From NCBI GenBank assembly GCA_964480525.1, contig CAYZOV010000005.1, positions 40,640 to 104,639 on the forward strand: 64,000 nt of DNA, given 5' to 3'. Below the pieces are notes generated by a model. It did no database searches, was not told the DNA's origin, and saw nothing but the letters and a program-made list of their open reading frames with translations. Positions 33,745 through 42,570 of the stretch are shown piece after piece (position 1 is the stretch's first letter; each line of letters opens with the position of its first letter). Made by a program: the position numbers and the translations under genes. Source of the DNA: JAAZZIT01 sp964480525. GTDB taxonomy: Bacteria; Bacillota; Clostridia; Oscillospirales; Ruminococcaceae.

Positions 33745-33925
33745 ATGAAAAAGTTAAAAGTTTCCTTAAATCACTTATCATTTTAAATTCGTCTTGCACA
33801 TTAAAAACAAGTTGTGAAAACACCTTTTCGTCGTCGGCTTTTATAATCGCACTTGCGTAATCCATGACCGCACGACTTTCTAAACCTATCGCCTTAGAAA
33901 GTATAGTTAAATCGTTATTATTCAT
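33743..33925 (-). CDS. Small helical protein, CotF/ferritin-like resemblance
   Basis: A 60-residue protein (beginning MNNNDLTILSKAIGLESRAV) that looks like one or two amphipathic helices with YASAIIKADDEKV in the middle. The pattern resembles the ferritin-like or spore-coat CotF families, but this is a resemblance, not proof. The ATG is preceded by GGGAGG and overlaps the end of the 33918-34097 gene, which itself is helical with similar wording, so the two are a coupled pair. Confidence 0.6.
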   Translation of the reverse strand: MNNNDLTILSKAIGLESRAVMDYASAIIKADDEKVFSQLVFNVQDEFKMISDLRKLLTFS

Positions 33926-34097
33926 TTTTTCCTCCCGACAAATTAAGCAATTTGTTTATATTGTTTCGGTGGGTCGATATAATATTTTGAAATTCGGTTT
34001 TAATATGAGGATTGGCGATTTCTTCAGTCAGATAAACATATTCGTCAATTATTCGGTTTTCGGTTTGTATTAAAAATTCCAAATCTTCAGCCGTCAT
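33918..34097 (-). CDS. Small helical protein, partner of 33743-33925
   Basis: A 59-residue protein starting MTAEDLEFLIQTENRIIDEY and continuing with a helix that contains EEIANPHIKTEFQNII, a pattern like CotF or ferritin-like helix pairs. It has AAAGGAG ten bases before the ATG. Its stop overlaps the next start by eight bases, so the genes are translationally coupled. Two adjacent tiny helical genes in a sporulating genome suggest a two-piece coat-associated or di-iron-like protein; the function is unknown. It is too short for standard gene-length filters. Confidence 0.6.
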   Translation of the reverse strand: MTAEDLEFLIQTENRIIDEYVYLTEEIANPHIKTEFQNIISTHRNNINKLLNLSGGKNE

Positions 34098-34152
34098 AAA
34101 ATATCACGCTCCTTTAAGTATAGTATACCGTTTTATTATTAAAAAACACAAA

Positions 34153-34189
34153 AACCGCCCTGCTTTTTTTACAAAATAACAGGACGGTT
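34153..34189 (-). terminator. Intrinsic terminator of recD2-comFC
   Basis: AACCGCCCTG pairs with CAGGACGGTT (one G-U pair) across a 17-base loop, with a T-rich run following on the minus strand. Confidence 0.82.
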
Positions 34190-34203
34190 AATATTATCTG
34201 AGT

Positions 34204-34923
34204 TTAATTATCCACGTTTTCGGGGTTTTCAAATCGTCTGTTGCAAGCTGTCGCACAGGCAACAAAAGACGCATTGTGATTTTTCAACAGTCTTGAACAA
34301 GCATTTAACGTACTTCCGGTTGTAATTATATCATCTATCAGTAAAATTCGTTTGCCTTTCACATCTTTTGAGGCATTAAAAGAAAATGATTTAAAAGAAT
34401 TTTCCAAGCGTTCTTCAAATGATAAATCATGTTGGTGAACTTCAGAATCTTTCTTTATCAGAATATTATCGTCAAAAGGAAGATTCAACTCTTTTGCAAC
34501 ATATTTTCCCAAATACGAAGCCTGATTATAACCTCGTTCTTTAAGTGATTTTTTCGACATTGGCGTGCAAGTTACAATATCAATAGAAATGTGTTCTTCT
34601 TTAATCATTTCCGAAATTTTATCGGCGAAGAATTTTGCGAAGTTATGCGGACTTTCGACTTTGAACCTGACAACAGCATTTCTCATCATTTTATCATACC
34701 ATGCAACGCTGAAACACCTGTCATAACAAATGCCCAAGTCACAGATACAATTTGATTTTCCGCATTTCGGACATATTTTCTCATCAATATACGGGATTTT
34801 TTCAAGGCAACTATCACAACAAAGTTTGTCCCAAGAAATAATAATATTACACAAAAAGCACCTATTGGGAAAAATTAAATCCAAAAGATAGTCCTTTATC
34901 CGATTACACTTCATAGGTATCAT
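34204..34923 (-). CDS. comFC: ComF-family phosphoribosyltransferase-like protein
   Basis: A 239-residue ComFC protein. The N-terminal zinc-ribbon has CFLC, CCDSC, CPKCGKSNCIC cysteines. The C-terminal PRPP-type loop LLIDDIITTGSTLNAC is near residue 195, and ERGYNQASYLGK marks the family. ComFC supports DNA uptake in competent bacteria and is widespread even where competence is unproven. The start is set at the ATG at 34923, nine bases after GAGG; TTG (34926) and a later ATG (34914) are alternatives. It overlaps recD2 by 20 bases, so the two are coupled. Confidence 0.88.
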   Translation of the reverse strand: MIPMKCNRIKDYLLDLIFPNRCFLCNIIISWDKLCCDSCLEKIPYIDEKICPKCGKSNCICDLGICYDRCFSVAWYDKMMRNAVVRFKVESPHNFAKFFADKISEMIKEEHISIDIVTCTPMSKKSLKERGYNQASYLGKYVAKELNLPFDDNILIKKDSEVHQHDLSFEERLENSFKSFSFNASKDVKGKRILLIDDIITTGSTLNACSRLLKNHNASFVACATACNRRFENPENVDN

Positions 34924-37141
34924 CAACGTCCTCGCAAAGCATATTTTTCAAGGCGGTATAACGGTTTGTTCGTTTGTTGTTGTCAATCATATACTTAATA
35001 CGATTTGGCAGCCCGACAATTATCAGCATTTTTTTTGCTCTCGTAACGGCGGTATACAAAAGATTACGATAGTAAAGTTTATCATATCCCGAAAAAACGG
35101 TGAGAATAACTATGTCAAACTCGCTCCCCTGACTTTTATGTACTGTAATTGCGTATGCAAGCTCTATATTGTCAAGTAAATCCGTGTTATACTTGCAAAC
35201 ACGTCCGTCAAAATCTATTGTCGCAACCCCCAGAACTTTATTCAGCGAAATAATTTTTCCTATGTCGCCGTTAAAAACACCCGAACCTTTTTCGGTTTCT
35301 TCTCCGTCGTCGTTATACTTGCTCCAAGTAATATCATAATTGTTCTTAGTTTGCATTACCTTGTCGCCAACTCTGAATGTATAATACAACGATTTAATTT
35401 CAGATTTTTCTTTTGAGGGCGGATTTAATTCTGCCTGTATTCTCTTGTTAAGTTCGATTATTCCCGTCGGACCTTTTCTTGTAGGTGACAACACCTGTAT
35501 ATTTTCCAACGAATCCACGCCATATGCGTCGGGCAAACGTTTTTTTACAAGTTCAACAACCAACGACTGCAAACTTTCATAATCAAATCTTTGCATAAAG
35601 AAAAAGTCGTCATTTTTTTCGGTGAAATCTATCATTTCACCATGTACGATTTTATGGGCGTTTACAACAATTTTTGAACTTTCACTTTGTCTGAAAATTT
35701 CTTTTAACTCAACCGTAGGCACAATTCGGCTTTCGATAATATCTTTCAAAAGATTACCTGCGCCAACAGACGGCAACTGGTCGCTGTCGCCCACCATAAT
35801 AAGGTTACAGTTAAACTTCAAAGCTCTAAGCAGAGATTCAAACAGCAATGTATCGACCATTGACATTTCGTCGATAATAAGAACGTCGCAATCAAGTTGG
35901 TTATCCTCGTTATGAACGAAAGTAGGTCTGTCGCCGTCGGAAAATTTCACTTCAAGAAGTCGGTGAATCGTTTTTGCGTCAAAACCTGTCAAATCGGAAA
36001 TACGTTTTGCGGCACGTCCCGTCGGAGCCGTAATCATAACATTCATTCCCTGTTGTTGAAACAACGAAATAATACCGTTAAGAGTAGTGGTTTTTCCTGT
36101 TCCCGGCCCGCCTGTCAAAACCAAAAATCCCCTTGACAAAGCGGTATTTATAGCTTTTCGCTGAATTTCTTCGTACACAATATTATTTTGTTCTTCCGCA
36201 ATATCTATTACTTCCGAAAAGTCGATATTATTATCAAACGACATATCTCTCATGATTTTTAATCGCCTTGAAATATAATCTTCCGCAATATAATAACATT
36301 TTAACATAACAAAAGGTCGGTTATTTTTTTCATAAACAACCAAATTTTCTTCGGAAATTTCTTCTTTAAAAATCAAATCAAAATCGTCGTCTGTAATTTT
36401 CAAGAAACTTACAGCGGTTTTTTTAAGTCGGTCAAGGGGCAAACAAGTATGCCCCTCGAACGCATTTTGATTTAAAACGTAACTTATTCCCGCCCTTATT
36501 CTGTTTCCGTCATTCAAGGGAATATCAAGGCGTGTGGCGAAGTCCTCGGCTTTTGTAAACGGAAGTTCAATGTCTGCGTTACACATAATATACGGGTTGG
36601 TTTTAATCGCCCCCAGAGCGTTAATACCCCACTTTTTCCACACACGAACGCCGTAGGTTGCGGGAATTTCGTACTTTGACAAAAAAATCATCAAGCTTCG
36701 CACACCAAAAACATTTCTATAACTTTCCATAATTTTGCCGTGATTCTTAACGGTTATACCGTCAATTTCCAAAAGCTTTTGAGGTTCGTTTTCAAATATA
36801 TCCAAAGAATCTTCCCCGAACTTTTTTACTATTCTTTTGGCAATAACAGGACCAATTCCTTTTATTACACCGCTTGAAAGATATTTTTGTATAGAAGCCT
36901 GGGTTTTTGGCAAAGTTCTTTCGCAAAGGTGCGCTTTAAACTGAAACCCGAACTTTTTGTGTCGGATATATTCGCCTGTTAGCTTTAAATCTTCCCCTTC
37001 TTCAACCGTCGCCAAATCACCAACCACGGTTACAGCGTCATTTTGGGAATTTAATACAAGAACAGCAAAACCTGTTTCTTCGTTTCTAAAAATAACACTA
37101 TCGACGCTTCCCTCTATGACAGTCATATTGTTTTGTTGCAT
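34904..37141 (-). CDS. recD2: RecD2-type ATP-dependent DNA helicase
   Basis: A 745-residue superfamily 1B 5'-3' helicase. The N-terminal OB-like and helix-hairpin-helix regions (GIGPVIAKRIVKKFG near residue 95) distinguish RecD2 from RecBCD RecD. Motif I is GGPGTGKTTT near 345, motif II is DEMSMVD, VGDSDQLPSVGAGN follows, and the C-terminal AYAITVHKSQGSEFD and AVTRAKKMLIIVG close the helicase core. RecD2 acts in replication-fork and mismatch-linked repair in Gram-positives lacking RecBCD. It starts at an ATG nine bases after AAAGG. Confidence 0.95.
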   Translation of the reverse strand: MQQNNMTVIEGSVDSVIFRNEETGFAVLVLNSQNDAVTVVGDLATVEEGEDLKLTGEYIRHKKFGFQFKAHLCERTLPKTQASIQKYLSSGVIKGIGPVIAKRIVKKFGEDSLDIFENEPQKLLEIDGITVKNHGKIMESYRNVFGVRSLMIFLSKYEIPATYGVRVWKKWGINALGAIKTNPYIMCNADIELPFTKAEDFATRLDIPLNDGNRIRAGISYVLNQNAFEGHTCLPLDRLKKTAVSFLKITDDDFDLIFKEEISEENLVVYEKNNRPFVMLKCYYIAEDYISRRLKIMRDMSFDNNIDFSEVIDIAEEQNNIVYEEIQRKAINTALSRGFLVLTGGPGTGKTTTLNGIISLFQQQGMNVMITAPTGRAAKRISDLTGFDAKTIHRLLEVKFSDGDRPTFVHNEDNQLDCDVLIIDEMSMVDTLLFESLLRALKFNCNLIMVGDSDQLPSVGAGNLLKDIIESRIVPTVELKEIFRQSESSKIVVNAHKIVHGEMIDFTEKNDDFFFMQRFDYESLQSLVVELVKKRLPDAYGVDSLENIQVLSPTRKGPTGIIELNKRIQAELNPPSKEKSEIKSLYYTFRVGDKVMQTKNNYDITWSKYNDDGEETEKGSGVFNGDIGKIISLNKVLGVATIDFDGRVCKYNTDLLDNIELAYAITVHKSQGSEFDIVILTVFSGYDKLYYRNLLYTAVTRAKKMLIIVGLPNRIKYMIDNNKRTNRYTALKNMLCEDVDDTYEV

Positions 37142-37161
37142 TTTTAAAGACCTTTCTTTGT

Positions 37162-37512
37162 TTATCGGAATTTTTGGATATATTTAACCTTAATATACGC
37201 CGCAAGTTCGTATGAGTTAATCGCACGGACAGACGGGTATTGCCTTGCGAGTTTTTGATAATATTCCCACAAATGAGGACTGCACCCAAAATCCACAATC
37301 AAGATTTCTCTGCCATATGGTGTATTATCAAAACTTTCCTCAAAAAAAGCCGATTTAACGTAAAATTCCACATTTTCGATTTCATCAGTTGCCGGAATAA
37401 CAATAACGCCGAATTTATGGCGTTTTTTGGTATATTTAGTAATTGAAATAATTACAGCTGTAAACAAACATACCGCTGTAACAACAATGACAACAACGCC
37501 TAAATCACTCAT
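37162..37512 (-). CDS. Small membrane-anchored protein of unknown function
   Basis: A 116-residue protein with one N-terminal membrane helix (about 5-24) and a cytosolic alpha/beta segment that contains VIVIPATDEIEN, then REILIVDFGCSPHLWEYYQKL. That wording resembles a small glycosyltransferase- or kinase-like fold, but it is too short to name. It starts at an ATG with GAAAGGA and lies 20 bases upstream of recD2, so it is likely co-transcribed. Confidence 0.7.
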   Translation of the reverse strand: MSDLGVVVIVVTAVCLFTAVIISITKYTKKRHKFGVIVIPATDEIENVEFYVKSAFFEESFDNTPYGREILIVDFGCSPHLWEYYQKLARQYPSVRAINSYELAAYIKVKYIQKFR

Positions 37513-37600
37513 AATAATCGTCCTTTCACAGTTTGCTATTACAAGATATGAATATTATACGAAAGCTGTGAAAGTTTAAAAGACAACTATTTAAAAAATA

Positions 37601-37624
37601 TGTGGGCGAATCTCTCCGCCCACA
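37601..37624 (-). terminator. Intrinsic terminator of pnp
   Basis: TGTGGGCG pairs perfectly with CGCCCACA around an eight-base loop, followed on the minus strand by ATATTTTTTA. Confidence 0.9.
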
Positions 37625-37634
37625 CAATCAGCTA

Positions 37635-39746
37635 TTATGCGTTTTTCTTTGCTTCAATATCAGCAAGAGCGTCCTTTCTTGAAAGGTTAATTCTGCCCTG
37701 TTTATCAATTTCAACAACTTTAACTACTATTTCGTCACCGATAGAAACAACGTCCTCAACCTTTTCTACTCTTGATTTGTCAAGTTTGGAAATATGAACA
37801 AGACCGTCTTTTCCCGGTGCAATTTCAACAAACGCACCAAAGTCCATAATTCTAACAACTTTTCCCTTGTAAATAGCGCCTACTTCAGGGTCGTTAGCAA
37901 TAGTATTGATGATATTGATAGCGTTCTGTGCCTTTTCAAGGTCAAGACCCGAAACAAATACGTTTCCGTCCTCTTCAATGTCAATCTTAACTTCACATTC
38001 AGCGGAAATTTTCTGAATAACCTTTCCGCCTGAACCGATAACTTCTCTGATTTTGTCAACAGGAACTTTTGTTGTCAACATTTTAGGAGCCCATTTGTTT
38101 ACAGTTGGACGTGGTTCAGGAATAGCCTTGAGCATAACCTCATCAAGAATATGAAGTCTAGCCTTGTGAGTTTTAGCAAAAGCTTCCTTAATAATTTCAG
38201 GAATAAGTCCGTCTACCTTAATATCAACCTGAATAGCAGTAATGCCCTTGTGAGTACCACCCACCTTAAAGTCCATATCGCCGTAGAAGTCCTCAAGACC
38301 CTGAATATCTACCATAGTCATAAAGCTTCCGTCGTCCTTAGTGATAAGACCGCAAGAAATACCTGCAACAGGAGCTTTAATCGGAACGCCTGCGTCCATA
38401 AGTGCAAGCGTTGAGCCGCAAATTGAACCCTGTGATGTAGAACCATTTGATGAAAGAACTTCAGAAACCATACGGATTGCATATGGGAAATCTTCAACAG
38501 ACGGAATTACAGGTTCAAGAGCTCTTTCAGCCAAAGCACCGTGACCGATTTCACGTCTGCCAGGACCTCTCGAAGGTCTTGTTTCACCAACAGAATAGCT
38601 TGGGAAATTATACTGGTGCATATATCTCTTTGACTCTTCTTCATCGAGTCCGTCAATTTTCTGTGCGTCGCTAACAGGGCCGAGTGTACAAATTGTAAGA
38701 ACCTGCGTCTGTCCTCTTGTGAAAAGACCTGAGCCGTGTACTCTTGGGAGAAGTCCTACCTCAGCAGCAAGAGGTCTGATTTCGTCAATACCTCTGCCGT
38801 CTACACGCTTACCCTCGTAGAGCCAGTTTCTAACAATTTTCTTCTGGAGCTTGTACATAATTTCGTCAAGCATAGCAACCTTTTCAGGATACTGTTCATC
38901 AAATTCAGCGTGAACTCTGTCAACGATTGGCTGAAGTCTTGCGTCTCTGACATTCTTGTCGTTTGTATCAAGAGCATACTTAACATCTTCGCCAACAAGT
39001 GCTTCTACTGCGTCAAAAAGGTCGTGGTCAACTTCCTGTGATTCAAATTCAAACTTCGGTTTGCCGATTTCTTTCTGAATATCAGAAATAAAAGCAACCA
39101 TTTTTTTGATTTCTTCGTGACCGAAAAGGATAGCTTCGAGCATAAGGTCATCAGGAATCTCATCTGCGCCCGCTTCAATCATAACGATTTTTTCAGCCGA
39201 ACCTGCAACTGTCAAATTAAGTACGTTTTTCATTCTCTGTTCCAGAGTTGGGTTAAGAACAAGTTCGCCGTCAACATAACCAACATTAATGCTTGCAACA
39301 GGGCCATTCCACGGAATATCCGAAATAGAAATAGCGATAGAAGTAGCAATCATACCTGCAATTTCAGGTGAGTTATCAGGGTCAACAGCAAGAACAGTCA
39401 TAACAACGGAAACGTCATTTCTCATATCCTTTGGGAACAAAGGTCTGATTGGACGGTCAACACATCTTGACGTCAAAATCGCCTTATCAGACGGTTTGCC
39501 CTCTCTTTTGAGGAACGAACCCGGAATTTTACCAACAGAGTAGAGTTTTTCCTCGTAGTCTACTGAAAGTGGGAAAAAGTCAACGCCCTCTCTTGGCTTA
39601 GCGCTGGCTGTAACGTGAGCCATAACAACAGTTTCGCCGTATCTAACCCAGCAAGCACCGTTTGCAAGCACACTTGTTTTGCCTGTTTCTACAATAACAG
39701 GTCTGCCCGCATATGTGGTTTCAAATTTTCTGTAATTTTCAAACAT
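37635..39746 (-). CDS. pnp: Polyribonucleotide nucleotidyltransferase
   Basis: A 703-residue PNPase, a 3'-5' phosphorolytic exoribonuclease of the RNA degradosome. It begins MFENYRKFETTYAGRPVIVE and has two RNase PH cores, the first with VVMAHVTASAKPREGVDFFP and the second with GGTHKGITAIQVDIKVDGL. A KH domain (IREVIGSGGKVIQKISA) near residue 565 and an S1 domain near the end follow. The start is the ATG at 39746 after GGAGGC; the longer frame to 39800 has no site. It follows rpsO as in most bacteria, but with a terminator between them. Confidence 0.97.
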   Translation of the reverse strand: MFENYRKFETTYAGRPVIVETGKTSVLANGACWVRYGETVVMAHVTASAKPREGVDFFPLSVDYEEKLYSVGKIPGSFLKREGKPSDKAILTSRCVDRPIRPLFPKDMRNDVSVVMTVLAVDPDNSPEIAGMIATSIAISISDIPWNGPVASINVGYVDGELVLNPTLEQRMKNVLNLTVAGSAEKIVMIEAGADEIPDDLMLEAILFGHEEIKKMVAFISDIQKEIGKPKFEFESQEVDHDLFDAVEALVGEDVKYALDTNDKNVRDARLQPIVDRVHAEFDEQYPEKVAMLDEIMYKLQKKIVRNWLYEGKRVDGRGIDEIRPLAAEVGLLPRVHGSGLFTRGQTQVLTICTLGPVSDAQKIDGLDEEESKRYMHQYNFPSYSVGETRPSRGPGRREIGHGALAERALEPVIPSVEDFPYAIRMVSEVLSSNGSTSQGSICGSTLALMDAGVPIKAPVAGISCGLITKDDGSFMTMVDIQGLEDFYGDMDFKVGGTHKGITAIQVDIKVDGLIPEIIKEAFAKTHKARLHILDEVMLKAIPEPRPTVNKWAPKMLTTKVPVDKIREVIGSGGKVIQKISAECEVKIDIEEDGNVFVSGLDLEKAQNAINIINTIANDPEVGAIYKGKVVRIMDFGAFVEIAPGKDGLVHISKLDKSRVEKVEDVVSIGDEIVVKVVEIDKQGRINLSRKDALADIEAKKNA

Positions 39747-39884
39747 ATTTTTCTGCCTCCAAATTATTATTTTTAGCAGCAGTTTTAGCAATAAACACAA
39801 CAGAAAGTATTTAATTTACATATCTGTTCTGTTTAATGCTAAAAAAACTACTGCATTTTGACTGATTCTCAATATACACCAAAA

Positions 39885-39912
39885 GGCAGACGGCAAACAA
39901 TATGCCGCTGCC
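39885..39912 (-). terminator. Intrinsic terminator of rpsO
   Basis: GGCAG-CGGCA pairs with TGCCG-CTGCC (one mismatch) around an eight-base loop, followed by TTTTGG on the minus strand. It could allow partial read-through to pnp. Confidence 0.82.
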
Positions 39913-39928
39913 CTGATGAATACTGTAA

Positions 39929-40195
39929 TTACTTACGGATACCGAGCTTTTCGATTGTTTCTCTGTATCTGTTGATGTCCTTCTTAGCAAGGTAGTTAAG
40001 AAGATTTCTTCTACGACCAACCATTTTGAGAAGTCCTCTTCTTGAGTGGTGGTCTTTCTTGTGAACTTTAAGGTGTTCTGTCAAATCGTTAATTCTCTTT
40101 GTGAGAATAGCAATCTGTACTTCAGGTGAACCTGTGTCTGTATCGTGCTTTCTGTTAGCTTCGATTACAGCTGTTTTTTCTTCTTTTCTAAGCAT
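39929..40195 (-). CDS. rpsO: 30S ribosomal protein S15
   Basis: An 88-residue S15, the typical length, with DTGSPEVQIAILTKRINDLTEHL and HHSRRGLLKMVGRRRNLLNYL, the family core that binds the 16S rRNA three-way junction. The start is the ATG at 40195 behind AGAGGT; a longer frame to 40255 lies in the leader. A long leader from the promoter at 40319 suggests autoregulation, as is common for rpsO. Confidence 0.98.
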   Translation of the reverse strand: MLRKEEKTAVIEANRKHDTDTGSPEVQIAILTKRINDLTEHLKVHKKDHHSRRGLLKMVGRRRNLLNYLAKKDINRYRETIEKLGIRK

Positions 40196-40204
40196 TTTTC
40201 GTAC

Positions 40205-40312
40205 CTCTTTCTTAATTTTTCCTCCGTCTGAGAAAACGGCTTGGTAACTTCCCAAAAAGGGCTTAAACTCCGTAATCTAAGTTCGGGGATAGTATATTCG
40301 TGTTTTCACACA
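40205..40312 (-). promoter_or_regulatory. rpsO: rpsO leader with competing hairpins
   Basis: The transcript from the promoter at 40319 carries a leader of about 115 bases. CCGT in AAGCCGTTTT can pair with ACGG either upstream (GATTACGGAG) or downstream (CAGACGGAGG), a switch-like arrangement. GTGT-gaaa-ACAC opens the leader. S15 autoregulates through leader structures in many bacteria; that this one does is inference. Confidence 0.45.
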
Positions 40313-40318
40313 ATGACT

Positions 40319-40347
40319 ATTATAACAGAACATACCCGTTTTGTCAA
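40319..40347 (-). promoter_or_regulatory. Consensus sigma-A promoter for rpsO
   Basis: TTGACA (40342-40347), 17 bases and TATAAT (40319-40324) on the minus strand, a full consensus match. Confidence 0.92.
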
Positions 40348-40390
40348 AGGAATTATGTCACAATTTGCAAATTTTACAATTTGTTAAAAT

Positions 40391-41245
40391 TTAGTCCTTT
40401 AACTTCGATTTTGCGGCTGTCAACGTGTTTTTCATAAGCATAGCAATCGTCATAGGACCTACGCCCCCCGGTACAGGTGTAATATAGCTTGCTTTCTTTT
40501 CGGCACTTTCAAATTCAACGTCGCCACAAAGTTTGCCGTTTTCAAGTCTGTTCATACCAACGTCAATGACAACAGCACCCTCTTTAATCATATCGCCTGT
40601 TACCAGATTCGGAACGCCAACAGCAACAACAAGAATATCCGCACGTCTGCAAACTTCGCCCAAATCCTTTGTTTTTGAGTGACACACGGTAACAGTACCG
40701 CTTTTATGTAGCAAAAGCATTGCCATAGGTTTTCCCACAATATTGCTTCGTCCCACAACGACGCACTCTTTGCCTGCGATTTCAACCCCCGTCGAAGCGA
40801 TAAGCTCCATTACTCCCGCAGGCGTACACGGCAAAAATTTATAATCTCCAATCATAATCTGACCTACGTTTTCAGGGTGAAATGCGTCAACGTCCTTTGC
40901 AGGCGAAATATTGTTAATAACAACCTTTTCGTCAATATGCTTAGGAAGTGGCAGCTGGCACAAAATTCCGTCTACCCTATCGTCGTTATTAAGCTTGTTA
41001 ATAAGCTCCAACAGTTCTTCTTGAGTTGTTTCGGCTGGCAAAGCATATTCAAAAGATTCAAACCCACACGCTTCGCAAGCAAGTTTTTTGTTTCTGACAT
41101 AAACTTTTGAAGCCGGGTCGTCGCCCACAATGATTACAGCAAGTCCTGCCGTCAATCCTTTTGTTGCTTTAAGTTCTTCAAGTTCTTTGCGAATATTTTC
41201 TTTAACACTCTGCGAAACAGCTTTTCCGTCAATAATTTTACTCAT
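40391..41245 (-). CDS. folD: Bifunctional methylene-THF dehydrogenase/cyclohydrolase
   Basis: A 284-residue FolD that interconverts 5,10-methylene-, methenyl- and 10-formyl-tetrahydrofolate. The catalytic Lys lies in VYVRNKKLACE near residue 55, followed by DGILCQLPLPKH, DVDAFHPENVG, the NADP motif VVGRSNIVGKPMA and the C-terminal TPVPGGVGPMTIAML. The start is the ATG at 41245 after GAGGGGG. It overlaps the lgt stop by 8 bases, and lgt-folD are coupled. Confidence 0.96.
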   Translation of the reverse strand: MSKIIDGKAVSQSVKENIRKELEELKATKGLTAGLAVIIVGDDPASKVYVRNKKLACEACGFESFEYALPAETTQEELLELINKLNNDDRVDGILCQLPLPKHIDEKVVINNISPAKDVDAFHPENVGQIMIGDYKFLPCTPAGVMELIASTGVEIAGKECVVVGRSNIVGKPMAMLLLHKSGTVTVCHSKTKDLGEVCRRADILVVAVGVPNLVTGDMIKEGAVVIDVGMNRLENGKLCGDVEFESAEKKASYITPVPGGVGPMTIAMLMKNTLTAAKSKLKD

Positions 41246-42548
41246 CGTAATCCCCCTCGTCATACTCAAAATCTTCTGCGTCGTCTACGTCGCTATCGTC
41301 TATAAAATCCTCACCGTCAATAACCTGAACGTCGTCGGTCATGTCAATTTCGTCTGTTTCTTCGTCGCCTAAAATAGTTTGATATTCTTCGTTTTCTTCC
41401 GTTTTTTCAGCTATATTTTTTGCCGACAATTCGGTTTTAAGATTCTTTAACTTTGCTTCAAGTTCCGCTGTGCTTTCGCCTTTGGCTTTTGCTTCTTTAA
41501 TCTGATTTTTCAATTCTTTTTTGTTTACCTTGATTTCTTCATAAGAACGGTATTCAGCAAGCTGTTCTCTTGAAAGGTCTGTTTCATAGAAAAATTTATA
41601 ATCGCCGCTACGTCTGACCATTCCTCTGAAAATAAGAATAAGGATAATAGAAACAAGCACGCAAGTTCCCGCAACAAGCTGTGAAATTCTAATATTTCCG
41701 AAATAAAGGCTGTCCGTTCTCAATCCCTCAATGAAGAATCTTCCCAAACCGTACCAACCAATGTACATTAAGAATACTTCGCCGTCAAATTTTCTGTGCT
41801 TCATATAAAGGTGCAAAAGCACAAATCCGATAGCACACCAAATGGATTCGTACAAAAAGCAAGGGTGTACAGGTAAAAAATTATCCACCGTACCCTCAAT
41901 GCTGTCATAGTGTGACGCAAGATACTGAATTGTGCTTTCACTCATCATGCCCCACGGAAGTCTTGTATTTGAGCCGAAAGCCTCAACGTTAAAGAAATTT
42001 CCCCAACGTCCGATTGCCTGACCGATTAAAAAGCACGGTCCTGCAACGTCAAGAAGTGCGGTAACTTTAAGTTTTCTGATTTTTGCTATAATTACACCCA
42101 CAATTAACGCACCGATAATTCCGCCGTAAATAGCAAGTCCGCCGTCACGAACGTTTATTATCGCCTTAAAGTCAAGTCCTCCGCCTGCTTTTGTGTAGTC
42201 AGACAGACTGAATATTACATAATAAAGTCTTGCACCGATAATCGCACCGATAAATCCGCCGATAACTGCGTCTGTGGCTCTGTCAGGGTCAATACCGAGT
42301 TTCGGCATTCTTTTAAACCCGTAAATAAGAGCAAGCAAAAGCCCCACGGCGATTAAAAAGCCGTACCAATAAATTTCAAAATCCGTACCCGGAATTTTAA
42401 ACATAACCCTGTCAAGTTTAAAACCGTTCTTTAAAATATTATCCCCCTCACCGAAAAAAGGAAAATATATTTTACCGGGATTTTCTCTGATTGTGTTAAT
42501 CATTTCTTGGCTAATATCCTTAGTCAAAAACGTTAATTTTTCTGTCAT
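41238..42548 (-). CDS. lgt: Prolipoprotein diacylglyceryl transferase with acidic C-terminal extension
   Basis: A 436-residue Lgt, well above the usual 260-300. The enzyme attaches diacylglycerol to the lipobox Cys of prolipoproteins. GGLAIYGGIIGA and IGRWGNFFNVEAFG are the family motifs, spread over about seven helices between residues 50 and 310. The last 125 residues are extra: a Lys/Glu coiled-coil-like part, then an Asp/Glu tail (DGEDFIDDSDVDDAED and on). An N-terminal extension of about 50 residues is also present. Substrates such as the two lipoproteins in this window exist. Confidence 0.93.
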   Translation of the reverse strand: MTEKLTFLTKDISQEMINTIRENPGKIYFPFFGEGDNILKNGFKLDRVMFKIPGTDFEIYWYGFLIAVGLLLALIYGFKRMPKLGIDPDRATDAVIGGFIGAIIGARLYYVIFSLSDYTKAGGGLDFKAIINVRDGGLAIYGGIIGALIVGVIIAKIRKLKVTALLDVAGPCFLIGQAIGRWGNFFNVEAFGSNTRLPWGMMSESTIQYLASHYDSIEGTVDNFLPVHPCFLYESIWCAIGFVLLHLYMKHRKFDGEVFLMYIGWYGLGRFFIEGLRTDSLYFGNIRISQLVAGTCVLVSIILILIFRGMVRRSGDYKFFYETDLSREQLAEYRSYEEIKVNKKELKNQIKEAKAKGESTAELEAKLKNLKTELSAKNIAEKTEENEEYQTILGDEETDEIDMTDDVQVIDGEDFIDDSDVDDAEDFEYDEGDYDE

Positions 42549-42570
42549 TTGAATTTCTTCCTTTCATTGC

